Made by a program: the position numbers and the translations under genes | The notes under the pieces: model-generated | What the model was told of the DNA's origin: nothing | Database searches by the model: none | Seen by the model: the letters and a program-made list of their open reading frames with translations, nothing else | From: Oscillospiraceae bacterium | Lineage (GTDB): Bacteria > Bacillota > Clostridia > Oscillospirales > Ruminococcaceae | Assembly (NCBI GenBank): GCA_020024615.1 | Contig: JAHHTP010000002.1 | Coordinates: 1 to 64,000, forward strand | Direction: 5' to 3' | Length of the DNA: 64,000 nucleotides | In this document: positions 33,037-41,162 of the stretch, piece after piece | How positions within the stretch are numbered: position 1 is the first letter of the stretch | How the letters are laid out: the number at the start of each line of letters is the position of its first letter

Positions 33037-33879
33037 TTACTCGTTCAAAAAGCTGTAAGCTGCTTTTAAATCCGCACAAGCCGTCTGATACTGCTCATCA
33101 TTCGGTGCAGCACCATGCCAGCTGACATTATTTTCCATGAAGGAAACACCTTTGCCCTTTACGCTCTTCTGAACAATAGCAACCGGTTTGCCTTTTACTT
33201 CACGGGCAGCTTTAAAGGCTTTTTCAATAGCATCAAAATCGTGTGCATCGATAACGAATACTTCCCAGCCGAACGCCGCAAATTTTTCAGGAATTGGTTC
33301 TGGAGAACAAACTTCAGAAAGTGCACCATCAATCTGCAAACCATTATAGTCAATTACAGCAACAAGATTGTCCAGTTTATAGTGACTTGCGAACATAGCC
33401 GCTTCCCAAACCATACCTTCTTCAATCTCGCCATCGCCTAAAATGGTATAAACACGATAATCCTCATTGGATAATTTTGCGGATAAAGCCATACCACATG
33501 CAGAAGAAATACCTTGTCCCAAAGAGCCTGTGCTCATATCAATGCCCGGAATTTTCTTTTTATCTGGATGCCCTTGTAACATTGCACCGGTGTGACGCAG
33601 TTGCAGCAGTTCTTCTTTCGGGAAGTATCCCATATTTGCCAGCACAGCATATAATGCCGGAGCAGCATGACCTTTCGAGAGGACAAAACGGTCTCTTTTC
33701 GGATCTGTTGGATTTTTCGGATCTACATTCATCTCAACTTTATACAGATAAGTCAGTGTATCCGCAATGGATAAAGAGCCGCCCGGATGTCCGGATTTCG
33801 CAGCGTGTACACCATCAATAATACCCTGTCTGACTGCATATGCAAAAGATTGTAATTCTTTTTTCTGTTCGTTCGTCAT
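33037..33879 (-). CDS. Transketolase, N-terminal subunit
   Basis: 280 aa, the thiamine-diphosphate-binding half. AAKSGHPGGSLSIADTLTYLY near 27-47, DRFVLSKGHAAPALYA near 63-78 and the TPP motif GDGEIEEGMVWEAAMFASH near 146-164 followed by VIDYNG are seen. ATG 33879 is preceded by GGAGG. Pairs with the downstream C-terminal subunit. Confidence 0.94.
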   Translation of the reverse strand: MTNEQKKELQSFAYAVRQGIIDGVHAAKSGHPGGSLSIADTLTYLYKVEMNVDPKNPTDPKRDRFVLSKGHAAPALYAVLANMGYFPKEELLQLRHTGAMLQGHPDKKKIPGIDMSTGSLGQGISSACGMALSAKLSNEDYRVYTILGDGEIEEGMVWEAAMFASHYKLDNLVAVIDYNGLQIDGALSEVCSPEPIPEKFAAFGWEVFVIDAHDFDAIEKAFKAAREVKGKPVAIVQKSVKGKGVSFMENNVSWHGAAPNDEQYQTACADLKAAYSFLNE

Positions 33880-33936
33880 AGAAACCTCCATAAATACTAT
33901 CATTTATCACACCGCAAATTTATCTGCGGAGTCATA

Positions 33937-34905
33937 TCAAAAGGATTGGTTGGGACGCAATGTTTTTAAAAACTGTTCAAAATAAGGTGGGAGTTCGGAT
34001 TCAAAATAAAGCTTTTCACTGGTAATCGGATGGACAAAACCAATGTTCTTTGCGTGCAGACATTGACCATGAAGCGATGTAATGCACTTTTTCGGTCCAT
34101 ACACATCATCTCCCGCTACTGGGTGTCCCAGATATGCCATGTGTACCCTGATCTGATGCGTACGACCCGTTTCCAGCCGCAGCCGAACATGGGTAAATCC
34201 CTCATATCGTTTCAGTACTGTATAATGGGTAATGGCTTCTTTGGAATTCTGTGTGGTAACACACATTTTTTTGCGGTCGTTCTTGCTGCGTCCAATTGGT
34301 AGATTGATCGTGCCAGTATCCTGTTTCACGGTTCCATATACAACCGCTTCATATTCCCGTATAAAAGAATGTACCTTAATCTGTTCTGCCAGCCCAACAT
34401 GTGCCTGATCATTTTTAGCAACAATCAAAAGGCCACTTGTATTTTTGTCAATACGATGTACAATCCCCGGACGGATCACGCCGTTGATACCAGAAAGACT
34501 GCCTTTGCAATGATACAGCAGCGCATTGACAAGGGTATGATCCAGATTTCCAGGAGCTGGGTGCACAACCATCCCTTTCTCCTTGTTTACCACCAGCAGA
34601 TACTCATCCTCATAAACAATATCCAGTGGAATATTTTCCGGTTTTGCTTCAATCGGTTTTGGCTGTGGAATGGTAACAGCAATCTGTTGACCTGCACGCA
34701 GTTTGAAATTTTTAGGTTTCAAACTATTGTCCACCAGAACATTCCCGCTTTCAATCAGTTTCTGCAAAAACGCCCTCGAATGCTGTGGCAGCTCAACCGC
34801 CAGAAAAGTATCCAAACGGCTGGGATTATCCACCATCAAAATATATTCTTCCAGGGCGGATTCCATATCCTCATCTGTCAGCATCCATTCTTCATTTGTA
34901 ATCAT
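33937..34905 (-). CDS. rluD: RluD-family 23S rRNA/tRNA pseudouridine synthase
   Basis: 322 aa. An N-terminal S4 RNA-binding domain (about 25-90, LDTFLAVELPQHSRAFLQ) and the RluA/D catalytic core with GIVHRIDKNTSGLLIVAKND near 148-167, where Asp is the nucleophile. Position specificity cannot be read from sequence; the RluD group modifies 23S rRNA helix 69. It follows lspA with an ATGA overlap (34902-34905), the conserved Firmicutes order. Confidence 0.92.
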   Translation of the reverse strand: MITNEEWMLTDEDMESALEEYILMVDNPSRLDTFLAVELPQHSRAFLQKLIESGNVLVDNSLKPKNFKLRAGQQIAVTIPQPKPIEAKPENIPLDIVYEDEYLLVVNKEKGMVVHPAPGNLDHTLVNALLYHCKGSLSGINGVIRPGIVHRIDKNTSGLLIVAKNDQAHVGLAEQIKVHSFIREYEAVVYGTVKQDTGTINLPIGRSKNDRKKMCVTTQNSKEAITHYTVLKRYEGFTHVRLRLETGRTHQIRVHMAYLGHPVAGDDVYGPKKCITSLHGQCLHAKNIGFVHPITSEKLYFESELPPYFEQFLKTLRPNQSF

Positions 34906-35381
34906 TGTTTCACCTTTTTGTTTTTTTCTTTACCGAAATCGAAAAAAAGGATATAAACTGCTAGAAAAATGGTTCCGCACACCACACAAATATCCGCAAA
35001 ATTGAATACTGCAAAATTGATGATACGAAAATCAATATAATCAATAACATAACTGCGGAAAACACGGTCAATCAAATTGCCGATACCACCGCCTATGATC
35101 GTTGCAACCGACCAGAGTGCAAACTTTGATGTACCTTTTTTGGAAACGCAAATCCAGATAATACCTGCAAAAATTGAAATTGAGGTAAATAAAATTAAAA
35201 AGACATATTGTCCCTGCATCGCACTGAATGCAGCACCTCTGTTTTCCATGTAGGTCAAATGCAGTACATCTGGAATCACTCCCACCGTACTAACTGGTTT
35301 CAAATATAAATCCGCAAAATATTTAATCAACTGATCCACTCCGACCAGCAATACCGCATAAATCAGCGCGATATATTTCAT
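34902..35381 (-). CDS. lspA: Lipoprotein signal peptidase (signal peptidase II)
   Basis: 159 aa with four TM helices. Family motifs: VGVDQLIKYF near residue 11-20, NRGAAFSAMQGQ near 46-57, GGGIGNLIDRVF near 99-110 and FNFADICV near 125-132; the two catalytic Asp lie in the last two. It cleaves prolipoprotein signals after lipidation. The stop overlaps the rluD start. Confidence 0.96.
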   Translation of the reverse strand: MKYIALIYAVLLVGVDQLIKYFADLYLKPVSTVGVIPDVLHLTYMENRGAAFSAMQGQYVFLILFTSISIFAGIIWICVSKKGTSKFALWSVATIIGGGIGNLIDRVFRSYVIDYIDFRIINFAVFNFADICVVCGTIFLAVYILFFDFGKEKNKKVKQ

Positions 35382-35416
35382 GCTTGGGCTTTCCTTTCCG
35401 TGATTTAATCTACGCA

Positions 35417-36463
35417 TCATTTGCCGGACCCGTATTTCAAATCGGTAAATTTGCGGCCATATACCGGTTTGGCTGTATTGTGAATGGTTCTTCTCACATC
35501 ATCCGGTGTCAGATCGCCGTCAATCACCTGTGTTGGAATAACAGAAGTATCCTCTTTGAAATCTGACTCTGGAAAAGTTGATTTTTGCTCTGGAATTTCT
35601 TCTTTCGGCTGCTCATCCTCTGGCGGTTCTTCTAATTTTATTTCTTCCGGTTGCTCATCCTGCGGCGGTTCTTCTGTTTTTATTTCTTCTGGTTGCTCAT
35701 CCTGCGATGGCTCCTCTTCTGATTTTATTTCTTCTGCCTGTTCCTGTGGTTCTTCATCCTCTATCTGAACAGCTACTTCTTCGACCACAATTTCATCTTG
35801 CACAGCCACTGGTTCTTCCACCATTGGCTCAACCTCTTGTGTAGTCTGTGCAAGTTCTGCCTGTGGCTGTTCATCCATTGGTACAGTCGGCAATGCTTCA
35901 GGCTGGTAGTCTGTTTCGCTTAAATCCGGAATACGGTTGATCAAATCCAGATGTGCACGGTAAAGCTCAAATAAATCCGCCTTAAATGTAGAGGCTGCAA
36001 TTTTAGCATTTTCCATTGTTTTGCGCTCTATCGCAGATTTCTGTTTTAATTCATTTAATTCGGTTAAAGCCTTATCTTTCAATTCGCGAATCAGCTGCTC
36101 TGTCTGCTCCATTGCTTCATTGGAAATTACATGGGCCTTTTCCTGCGCCAGCGTAATGGTCTCAGCTGCTTTGGATTTTGCTACCGAAGCAATTTCTTCT
36201 GCTTCGGTCTCTGCGTCATTGATAATTTTATTTCCATATTTCTGCGCTTTAATCAATGCTTCCTGTACAGCGTCTTCACTCGCCTGATACTCTTCTACTT
36301 TGGCCGCAAGTGTTTTCATATCACGCAGCAAATGCTCCTGCTCTTTTTCCAAATTCTGAACATAGCTGACGACTTCTTGAAAAAAGGCGTCTACATCATC
36401 TGATTTATAGCTGCCAAATGCACCGCGAACAAATTGTTTTGACGCTATGGTTTTTGCATCCAT
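35417..36463 (-). CDS. divIVA: DivIVA-domain protein with acidic repeat region
   Basis: 348 aa. N-terminal DivIVA lipid-binding domain (KQFVRGAFGSYKSDDVDAFF, residues 9-28), a long coiled coil to about residue 165, then an extra low-complexity region rich in Glu, Pro and Gln (about 200-300) with 14-residue units QPEEIK.EEPP.DE repeated three times, and a C-terminal tail with VRRTIHNTAKPVYG. DivIVA marks negatively curved membrane at poles and septa. The length is about twice that of Bacillus DivIVA, the excess being the repeat region. Encoded between ylmH and lspA. Confidence 0.92.
   Translation of the reverse strand: MDAKTIASKQFVRGAFGSYKSDDVDAFFQEVVSYVQNLEKEQEHLLRDMKTLAAKVEEYQASEDAVQEALIKAQKYGNKIINDAETEAEEIASVAKSKAAETITLAQEKAHVISNEAMEQTEQLIRELKDKALTELNELKQKSAIERKTMENAKIAASTFKADLFELYRAHLDLINRIPDLSETDYQPEALPTVPMDEQPQAELAQTTQEVEPMVEEPVAVQDEIVVEEVAVQIEDEEPQEQAEEIKSEEEPSQDEQPEEIKTEEPPQDEQPEEIKLEEPPEDEQPKEEIPEQKSTFPESDFKEDTSVIPTQVIDGDLTPDDVRRTIHNTAKPVYGRKFTDLKYGSGK
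35607..35735 (-). repeat. In-frame minisatellite inside divIVA
   Basis: Three tandem units of 42, 42 and 45 bp (35607-35648, 35649-35690, 35691-35735), each encoding a Glu/Pro-rich 14-15 residue block. Unit length is a multiple of three, so copy number could change without breaking the frame. Confidence 0.8.
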
Positions 36464-36476
36464 TGGCGTATCCTCC

Positions 36477-37247
36477 TTACTGATATTTTAAAATCGTGAC
36501 CGAAAGTCTGCCCTTACGGGTTGGCTTTGCATTCCCGATTCGATATTTTCCATATCCTCTTAACGAGATTTCCTGCCCTTCCCGAACCACCAAATCCGGT
36601 TTTGTTTCCACAATATTATCTATCCGGATATTTTTCAGATTCAGTGCTGTTACCGCCTGACTTCTGCTGGTGTGCATAATCTGAGCAGCGACGCTGTCAA
36701 GGCGCATCGAAGAAACCGTTATACTTTCCTGCGCAAAATCCGGTGCCGCTGAAAGTGGACAATATTCTACTACTTCCACTGAAACCGAAGCTTTCCCGAC
36801 TGTATCAAGTTCAGCCATTACATATCCTGCCGATTTTTCATGCACACAAAGATATGTTTCTCCTTCGCCGATTACAATATCACCTATCATTTCTCGGCGA
36901 ATCGAAAGTCCCATCAAGGAACCGAGAAAATCCCGGTGTGTAAGCTCCTGATTTAAAAAACGCTGATCATAGCAGAGTCTCAAAATGACAATCGGAAAAT
37001 CCGCTTCATTAAAATCTGCCTTATCTTTTGCAAATGCTGCTATCATTCTCTGCGAATCAATACAGCCCCCATACGAATACAGGCAACATCCAGCATGCTT
37101 AGCAGCATTTTCTGCCATTTTCTGCTGCGGCAAGGTCAGAAAATCACTATACAAAACAATACCGCTTTTTGCTGCACGCATACTCAGATTTTCTAACTGT
37201 GCGGCAACATAAGCGGCTTGACGACTTTCTTCATTAGAAGCTGTCAT
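36477..37247 (-). CDS. ylmH: YlmH-like RNA-binding protein (S4 domain)
   Basis: 256 aa. An N-terminal YlmH domain (LTLPQQKMAENAAKH; RREMIGDIVIGE near 133-144) and a C-terminal S4 domain (about 180-245, MRLDSVAAQIMHTSRSQAV). YlmH of Firmicutes binds stalled 50S subunits and has been tied to ribosome rescue; the gene lies in the division cluster. It overlaps the sepF stop by 14 nt. Confidence 0.93.
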   Translation of the reverse strand: MTASNEESRQAAYVAAQLENLSMRAAKSGIVLYSDFLTLPQQKMAENAAKHAGCCLYSYGGCIDSQRMIAAFAKDKADFNEADFPIVILRLCYDQRFLNQELTHRDFLGSLMGLSIRREMIGDIVIGEGETYLCVHEKSAGYVMAELDTVGKASVSVEVVEYCPLSAAPDFAQESITVSSMRLDSVAAQIMHTSRSQAVTALNLKNIRIDNIVETKPDLVVREGQEISLRGYGKYRIGNAKPTRKGRLSVTILKYQ

Positions 37248-37830
37248 GGTTTAATGCATCTAAAATGTCCAGATTGCCCAGTTCGCTGTCACCGATATTG
37301 GCACCACCTTCGCAATCCATATCAATGTTATCTGGCGTAACGATATAGGTCTGATCTGCAATCGGACTGATTTTTCCGTGGTTAGCGTAAGCAACGCCGC
37401 TGAAGAAATCAATAACCGTTTTGATAAACGCTTCGTCTCTACCTTCCAAATTTAATATAACGGTTTTCTTCTGATTGACGCGATCAGCAATCGATCTGAT
37501 ACAATCCAAAGAATCCGGTTTAAACAATAAAATCTGAGATCTCTCACCAAAGTTTTCCATCATGTTAGTTCCTCCCTGCGTTTTTCTATAATCGTTAATT
37601 GGTTTTGGGGCTATTGGCTGATTCTTAGGAGCAGTCCTGTTCCCAAAATGATGTGCTTCAAAAGCTGCGGATAAATTCGGAATCTCGTCAGATTCTGCTA
37701 CTTCTTCGGGTTCCTCTTGCGAAACTGCCACTACCTCCTCATCATCCTCAAAATCTTCATTTTCTTCTTCAATATCATCATCTTGATGATTGTTATTCAA
37801 CATATCCTTGATATTATCCATCCAACCCAT
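37234..37830 (-). CDS. sepF: Cell division protein SepF
   Basis: 198 aa. N-terminal amphipathic membrane anchor (MGWMDNIKDMLNN), a very acidic linker (IEEENEDFEDDEEVV), then the conserved SepF core from about residue 90 (ERSQILLFKPDSLDCIRSIADRVNQKKTVILNLEG). SepF aligns FtsZ at the septum and anchors it to the membrane. The body is longer than the about 150 aa norm owing to the linker. Translationally overlaps ylmH. Confidence 0.94.
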   Translation of the reverse strand: MGWMDNIKDMLNNNHQDDDIEEENEDFEDDEEVVAVSQEEPEEVAESDEIPNLSAAFEAHHFGNRTAPKNQPIAPKPINDYRKTQGGTNMMENFGERSQILLFKPDSLDCIRSIADRVNQKKTVILNLEGRDEAFIKTVIDFFSGVAYANHGKISPIADQTYIVTPDNIDMDCEGGANIGDSELGNLDILDALNHDSF

Positions 37831-37851
37831 GATAAATGCTCCTTTTTCTAA

Positions 37852-38574
37852 TCACACAGTATATTCTTGGTTTGGCGTTGCAACAGTTCGTTGTCCAAAA
37901 ATTCCTCGACCAACTCTAACCATCGTAGCCCCATATAAAACCGCCTGTGTGTAATCACCTGACATTCCCATGGAAAGATGTTCCATCAAAACGCCTGGAA
38001 TATTTTCTTTTTTGATCTGCAGAAACAGCTGCTGCATGCGTACAAAACTTTCTGGTGTCTGTTTCGGATCAGGAATACACATCAGTCCCCTGACTGCAAT
38101 ACCAGGCAGCTGTGCCATGCTTCGTATCGTTGCTTCTGCACACTCCGGCATCAACCCAGATTTGCTTGTCTGTCTATCGATATTAATTTCAATCAATATC
38201 GGCATAACCTTTCCACATTGCACTGCGCGCTTTGAAATTTCCTGTGCCAATTCAAAGCTGTCCACCGATTCAATCATATCCACCAAATCAATGATGCACT
38301 TCACTTTATTCCGCTGCAAAGCACCGATAAAATGCACTTTCACATCATTCAAATGATATTGTTCCCGCTTCTGGAGAAATTCCTGTACTCGGTTTTCCCC
38401 GATCACGGATAAGCCGTCTGCAATAGCGGCATTGACAACCGTGGGATCAATGGTTTTTGTCACACCAATCAGGGTGACATCACCTTTGCTTCTACCAGCA
38501 GCCACAACAGCTGCATCAAGCTCATTTTTAACTTTGCGGTAGCGTTTTATCGCCAGCTGCTCAAGATCCCCCAC
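37852..38574 (-). CDS. ylmE: YggS/YlmE family PLP homeostasis protein
   Basis: 240 aa, a PLP-binding TIM-barrel of the PLPBP/COG0325 family. The PLP lysine sits in LIGVTKTID near 36-44 (VSKT-type); GENRVQEFLQK near 61-71 and HFIGALQRNKVK near 81-92 are typical, as is MGMSGDYTQAVLYGATMVRVGRGIFG at 203-228. It controls free pyridoxal phosphate and amino-acid balance. It overlaps the HlyD-like gene by 14 nt and lies 21 bp before sepF. Confidence 0.95.
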   Translation of the reverse strand: MGDLEQLAIKRYRKVKNELDAAVVAAGRSKGDVTLIGVTKTIDPTVVNAAIADGLSVIGENRVQEFLQKREQYHLNDVKVHFIGALQRNKVKCIIDLVDMIESVDSFELAQEISKRAVQCGKVMPILIEINIDRQTSKSGLMPECAEATIRSMAQLPGIAVRGLMCIPDPKQTPESFVRMQQLFLQIKKENIPGVLMEHLSMGMSGDYTQAVLYGATMVRVGRGIFGQRTVATPNQEYTV

Positions 38575-39781
38575 TAATCAGTTCGCCTCCTACCACTACC
38601 TTATCATAAAGACTCACATATTCTGTATCCGTAGAAAATGCACTGATGATAATGTCCTCATCTTCATAAATCGGATCAACCTTTCGGAACAACAGATTAT
38701 TTCCGCGTACAATATATACGCCCTTCTGCTTATCCTTAAAACGAATTGCAGCTTTGCTGATACCAATACCTTCATAAGCGTTTATTGTAATCGAAGCCTT
38801 TTCAAAACGGGCATTGATAAAATTTTTATTCATAATACTGCTTTTAAAGATTAGCAGTGTATTGCCATTTTGATTTTCTTCCGTTCGAACCAGTGTTACG
38901 GTATAAGTCTGCGGCGATAAACTTCCGAACTTCACCTGAACTTTTTGTCCAACATGAAGCCCACGGGTTAAATCCGAAGTCTCGGCAATCGCACAATAAT
39001 ACCAGTCATTGGAAGTGACAACTTTACCAATTCCAGCAGCTGTTCTAGACGGAGAAGCAAGAATCTGCTGTGCATCTGCAACAGAAAGTTTCCTGGCTTG
39101 TTTTAAAGAAAGGGCTGTTTCAAACCCGTCCGTCTTACCAGAAAAATAACCGTTTGCTGGCGAATCAATGTTGCCGATTACACTGGTCTGCGTACTCAAT
39201 GTCGCAATCTTATCCTGAAGCTGCTTCATGGCATCATTATAATCGGAAACTTCACCCTTGCAGAGCTGCAATTTGTTCAGCTGATAGGTAAGACTTTCCT
39301 TTATCTCGATTGCTTTTACAAAATTCCCAGATTCCAGCTGTTCTACATATTCTAGCTGCAACTGTTCAATCTGCTTTACGATGATATCTATTCGGCTTCC
39401 TTTTACAGCTCCCTCTCCCGAAAGTGTTTTTAACTGCTCATATTCTCGGGTATAGGATTCTACAAGCTGTAAATTGATCTGATCCTGTTGCGAACCATAG
39501 ATCGACAAAAGGTCACTTCCCTCACGAACTCGCTGACCATCCTCATAATTGCATTTCATAATTCCATCTTTATTGTCAGATACTACCTGCTCATCCCGCA
39601 CAAAAAAACCGTCCAACACAATTTCATCCACAAAAGTTGTAGTCGCAACCGTTTCTGTTTCATATGGCTTATGCAGATAGGTGGAAAGATGATATCCCAA
39701 AAATATAATCACAAAAACAAGAAAAACCGTAAGCAGTGCTTTATGTATTCTGTTTTGCTGATTGGAAAAAATATCACTCAA
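38561..39781 (-). CDS. HlyD-like membrane-anchored adaptor protein
   Basis: 406 aa. An N-terminal TM helix (about 15-32), then a biotinyl-lipoyl-type half (VRDEQVVSDNKDGIMKC), an alpha-helical hairpin or coiled coil (about 105-195), and a second barrel half with a beta-barrel domain (VGQKVQVKFGSLSPQTYTVTLVRTE, about 280-300). This is the plan of HlyD/membrane-fusion proteins. Here it opens the division cluster with a 14-nt overlap to ylmE and no partner ABC or RND pump beside it. A similar 'HlyD efflux adaptor' is often seen in the sepF region of Clostridia; its role is unknown, possibly septal envelope work. Confidence 0.8.
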   Translation of the reverse strand: MSDIFSNQQNRIHKALLTVFLVFVIIFLGYHLSTYLHKPYETETVATTTFVDEIVLDGFFVRDEQVVSDNKDGIMKCNYEDGQRVREGSDLLSIYGSQQDQINLQLVESYTREYEQLKTLSGEGAVKGSRIDIIVKQIEQLQLEYVEQLESGNFVKAIEIKESLTYQLNKLQLCKGEVSDYNDAMKQLQDKIATLSTQTSVIGNIDSPANGYFSGKTDGFETALSLKQARKLSVADAQQILASPSRTAAGIGKVVTSNDWYYCAIAETSDLTRGLHVGQKVQVKFGSLSPQTYTVTLVRTEENQNGNTLLIFKSSIMNKNFINARFEKASITINAYEGIGISKAAIRFKDKQKGVYIVRGNNLLFRKVDPIYEDEDIIISAFSTDTEYVSLYDKVVVGGELISGGS

Positions 39782-39816
39782 CGCCCTTACCCTTTTCCTG
39801 TTTTACGCAAATTTCA

Positions 39817-40047
39817 TTATTCTTCCTGCTGCGCCTGCGCCATATTAACCATACGCGCCGGAATAACGGTGGAAACTGCGTGTTTATATACCAAACTCTG
39901 TTTTCCGTCACTTTCAAGCAGAATACAGTAGCTATCAAATCCTTTTACAACACCCTTGAACTGAAATCCGTTGGTCAGATAAATTGTGATCGGAATTCGC
40001 TCAGTGCGCGCATAATTCAAAAAAGTATCCTGTAAATTTTTTACCAT
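39817..40047 (-). CDS. hfq: RNA chaperone Hfq
   Basis: 76 aa, the Sm-like core without the long C-terminal tail of enterobacteria. Strings: [24 protein letters not shown] with the variant [17 protein letters not shown] (Sm1) and [11 protein letters not shown] (Sm2, the YKHA motif) are exact for the family. It binds small RNAs and mRNAs as a hexamer. Start ATG 40047 follows AGGAGG. Own promoter; between miaA and the division operon, as in other Firmicutes. Confidence 0.97.
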   Translation of the reverse strand: MVKNLQDTFLNYARTERIPITIYLTNGFQFKGVVKGFDSYCILLESDGKQSLVYKHAVSTVIPARMVNMAQAQQEE

Positions 40048-40145
40048 AATAGAACCTCCTGTTTTTCCCACATACAAGTGAGGTTAATTTTTTTCAATCT
40101 AAAACTCATCCAGTATTTTTCAAATCAGATTATCTGAATAGTATA

Positions 40146-40174
40146 ATTGTAGCATAAATCACCACAAAAAGCAA
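40146..40174 (-). promoter_or_regulatory. Promoter of hfq
   Basis: Minus strand TTGCTT (40169-40174), 17 nt, TACAAT (40146-40151), giving a leader of about 90 nt. The hexamers equal those of the yfcE promoter. Confidence 0.65.
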
Positions 40175-40187
40175 TACAAACCCGAAT

Positions 40188-41135
40188 TTATTTTCTGCCA
40201 AATATGGAATCGATTCGACCAACTGCTTCAGCAACCAACATTTTTTCGTCAGAATAGTCCTCTCGATACAGCCATTGAATCCCTTCCTCTTTTCGAAACC
40301 AGGTCAGCTGGCGTTTGGCATAACGCCTGCTGCTTTGCCGCAAATGTTCAAGTGCTTCTTCCAGACTTTGCTTTCCCATAAAATAATCGGCAAGTTCCTT
40401 ATAGCCGATTGCCTGATATGCAGTAGGCATATTCTCTCTGGAAAGCACCTCCTTTGCTTCTTCCAACAGTCCATTTTGCATCATCACATCCACTCTTGTG
40501 TTGATGCGATCATACAACACACTGCGATCATGGCAATCCATTCCCAGAAAAGCAATCGGACCATACGGACTTTGCTGCATCCGACTTTCCGCCTGCATCT
40601 GTGTCATGGTTTTTCCAGTCAGCCTGTATACCTCAATTGCACGGACCACCCGAATGATATTATTTTTATGAATCCGATCAGCTGACTGCGGATCGATTTC
40701 GGATAAATACTGGTACATTTCTTCCAAGCCTTCCGGCGTTTTCGCATACTCGTACAGTGCACTGCGCAGCCTTTCATCAGTTTCAATCTCCTCAAACTGC
40801 GTATTGGTAATCAGACTGCGAATATACAATCCAGTTCCGCCTGCAACAATCGGCTGCTTTCCCCGGGAAATAATATCCGCGATTACTCTTGATGCATCCT
40901 GAACATACTCCGCCACCGAATATTCCTGTTCTGGCTGTACAAAATCAATTAAATGATGTGGAATATCTCCCATTTCCAATTTGGTCGGTTTAGCAGTTGC
41001 AATGGTCATTCCTTTATAAATCTGCATGCTATCTGCGGAAACAACTTCACCATTATAATGTTTTGCAAGCGCGATAGCAAGCGAGGTTTTTCCCGATGCA
41101 GTCGGACCTGCGACCACAATCAGTGGAATCGACAT
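40188..41135 (-). CDS. miaA: tRNA dimethylallyltransferase
   Basis: 315 aa. P-loop GPTASGKTSLAIALA near 10-24, VSADSMQIYKGMTIATAKPT near 33-52, PHHLIDFVQPEQEYSVAEY near 59-77, AGGTGLYIRSLI near 100 and the C-terminal QLTWFRKEEGIQWL near 278-291 are all diagnostic. Makes i6A37 in tRNAs reading UNN codons; MiaB, encoded upstream in the same run, then methylthiolates it to ms2i6A. Confidence 0.97.
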   Translation of the reverse strand: MSIPLIVVAGPTASGKTSLAIALAKHYNGEVVSADSMQIYKGMTIATAKPTKLEMGDIPHHLIDFVQPEQEYSVAEYVQDASRVIADIISRGKQPIVAGGTGLYIRSLITNTQFEEIETDERLRSALYEYAKTPEGLEEMYQYLSEIDPQSADRIHKNNIIRVVRAIEVYRLTGKTMTQMQAESRMQQSPYGPIAFLGMDCHDRSVLYDRINTRVDVMMQNGLLEEAKEVLSRENMPTAYQAIGYKELADYFMGKQSLEEALEHLRQSSRRYAKRQLTWFRKEEGIQWLYREDYSDEKMLVAEAVGRIDSIFGRK

Positions 41136-41162
41136 AACACCTTTCTCCTTTCTCCTTTATCC

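Noticed and set aside
33894-33930. Hairpin between transketolase and rluD
   Set aside because: CCGCAAATTTATCTGCGG has no T-tract on either strand, so not called a terminator.
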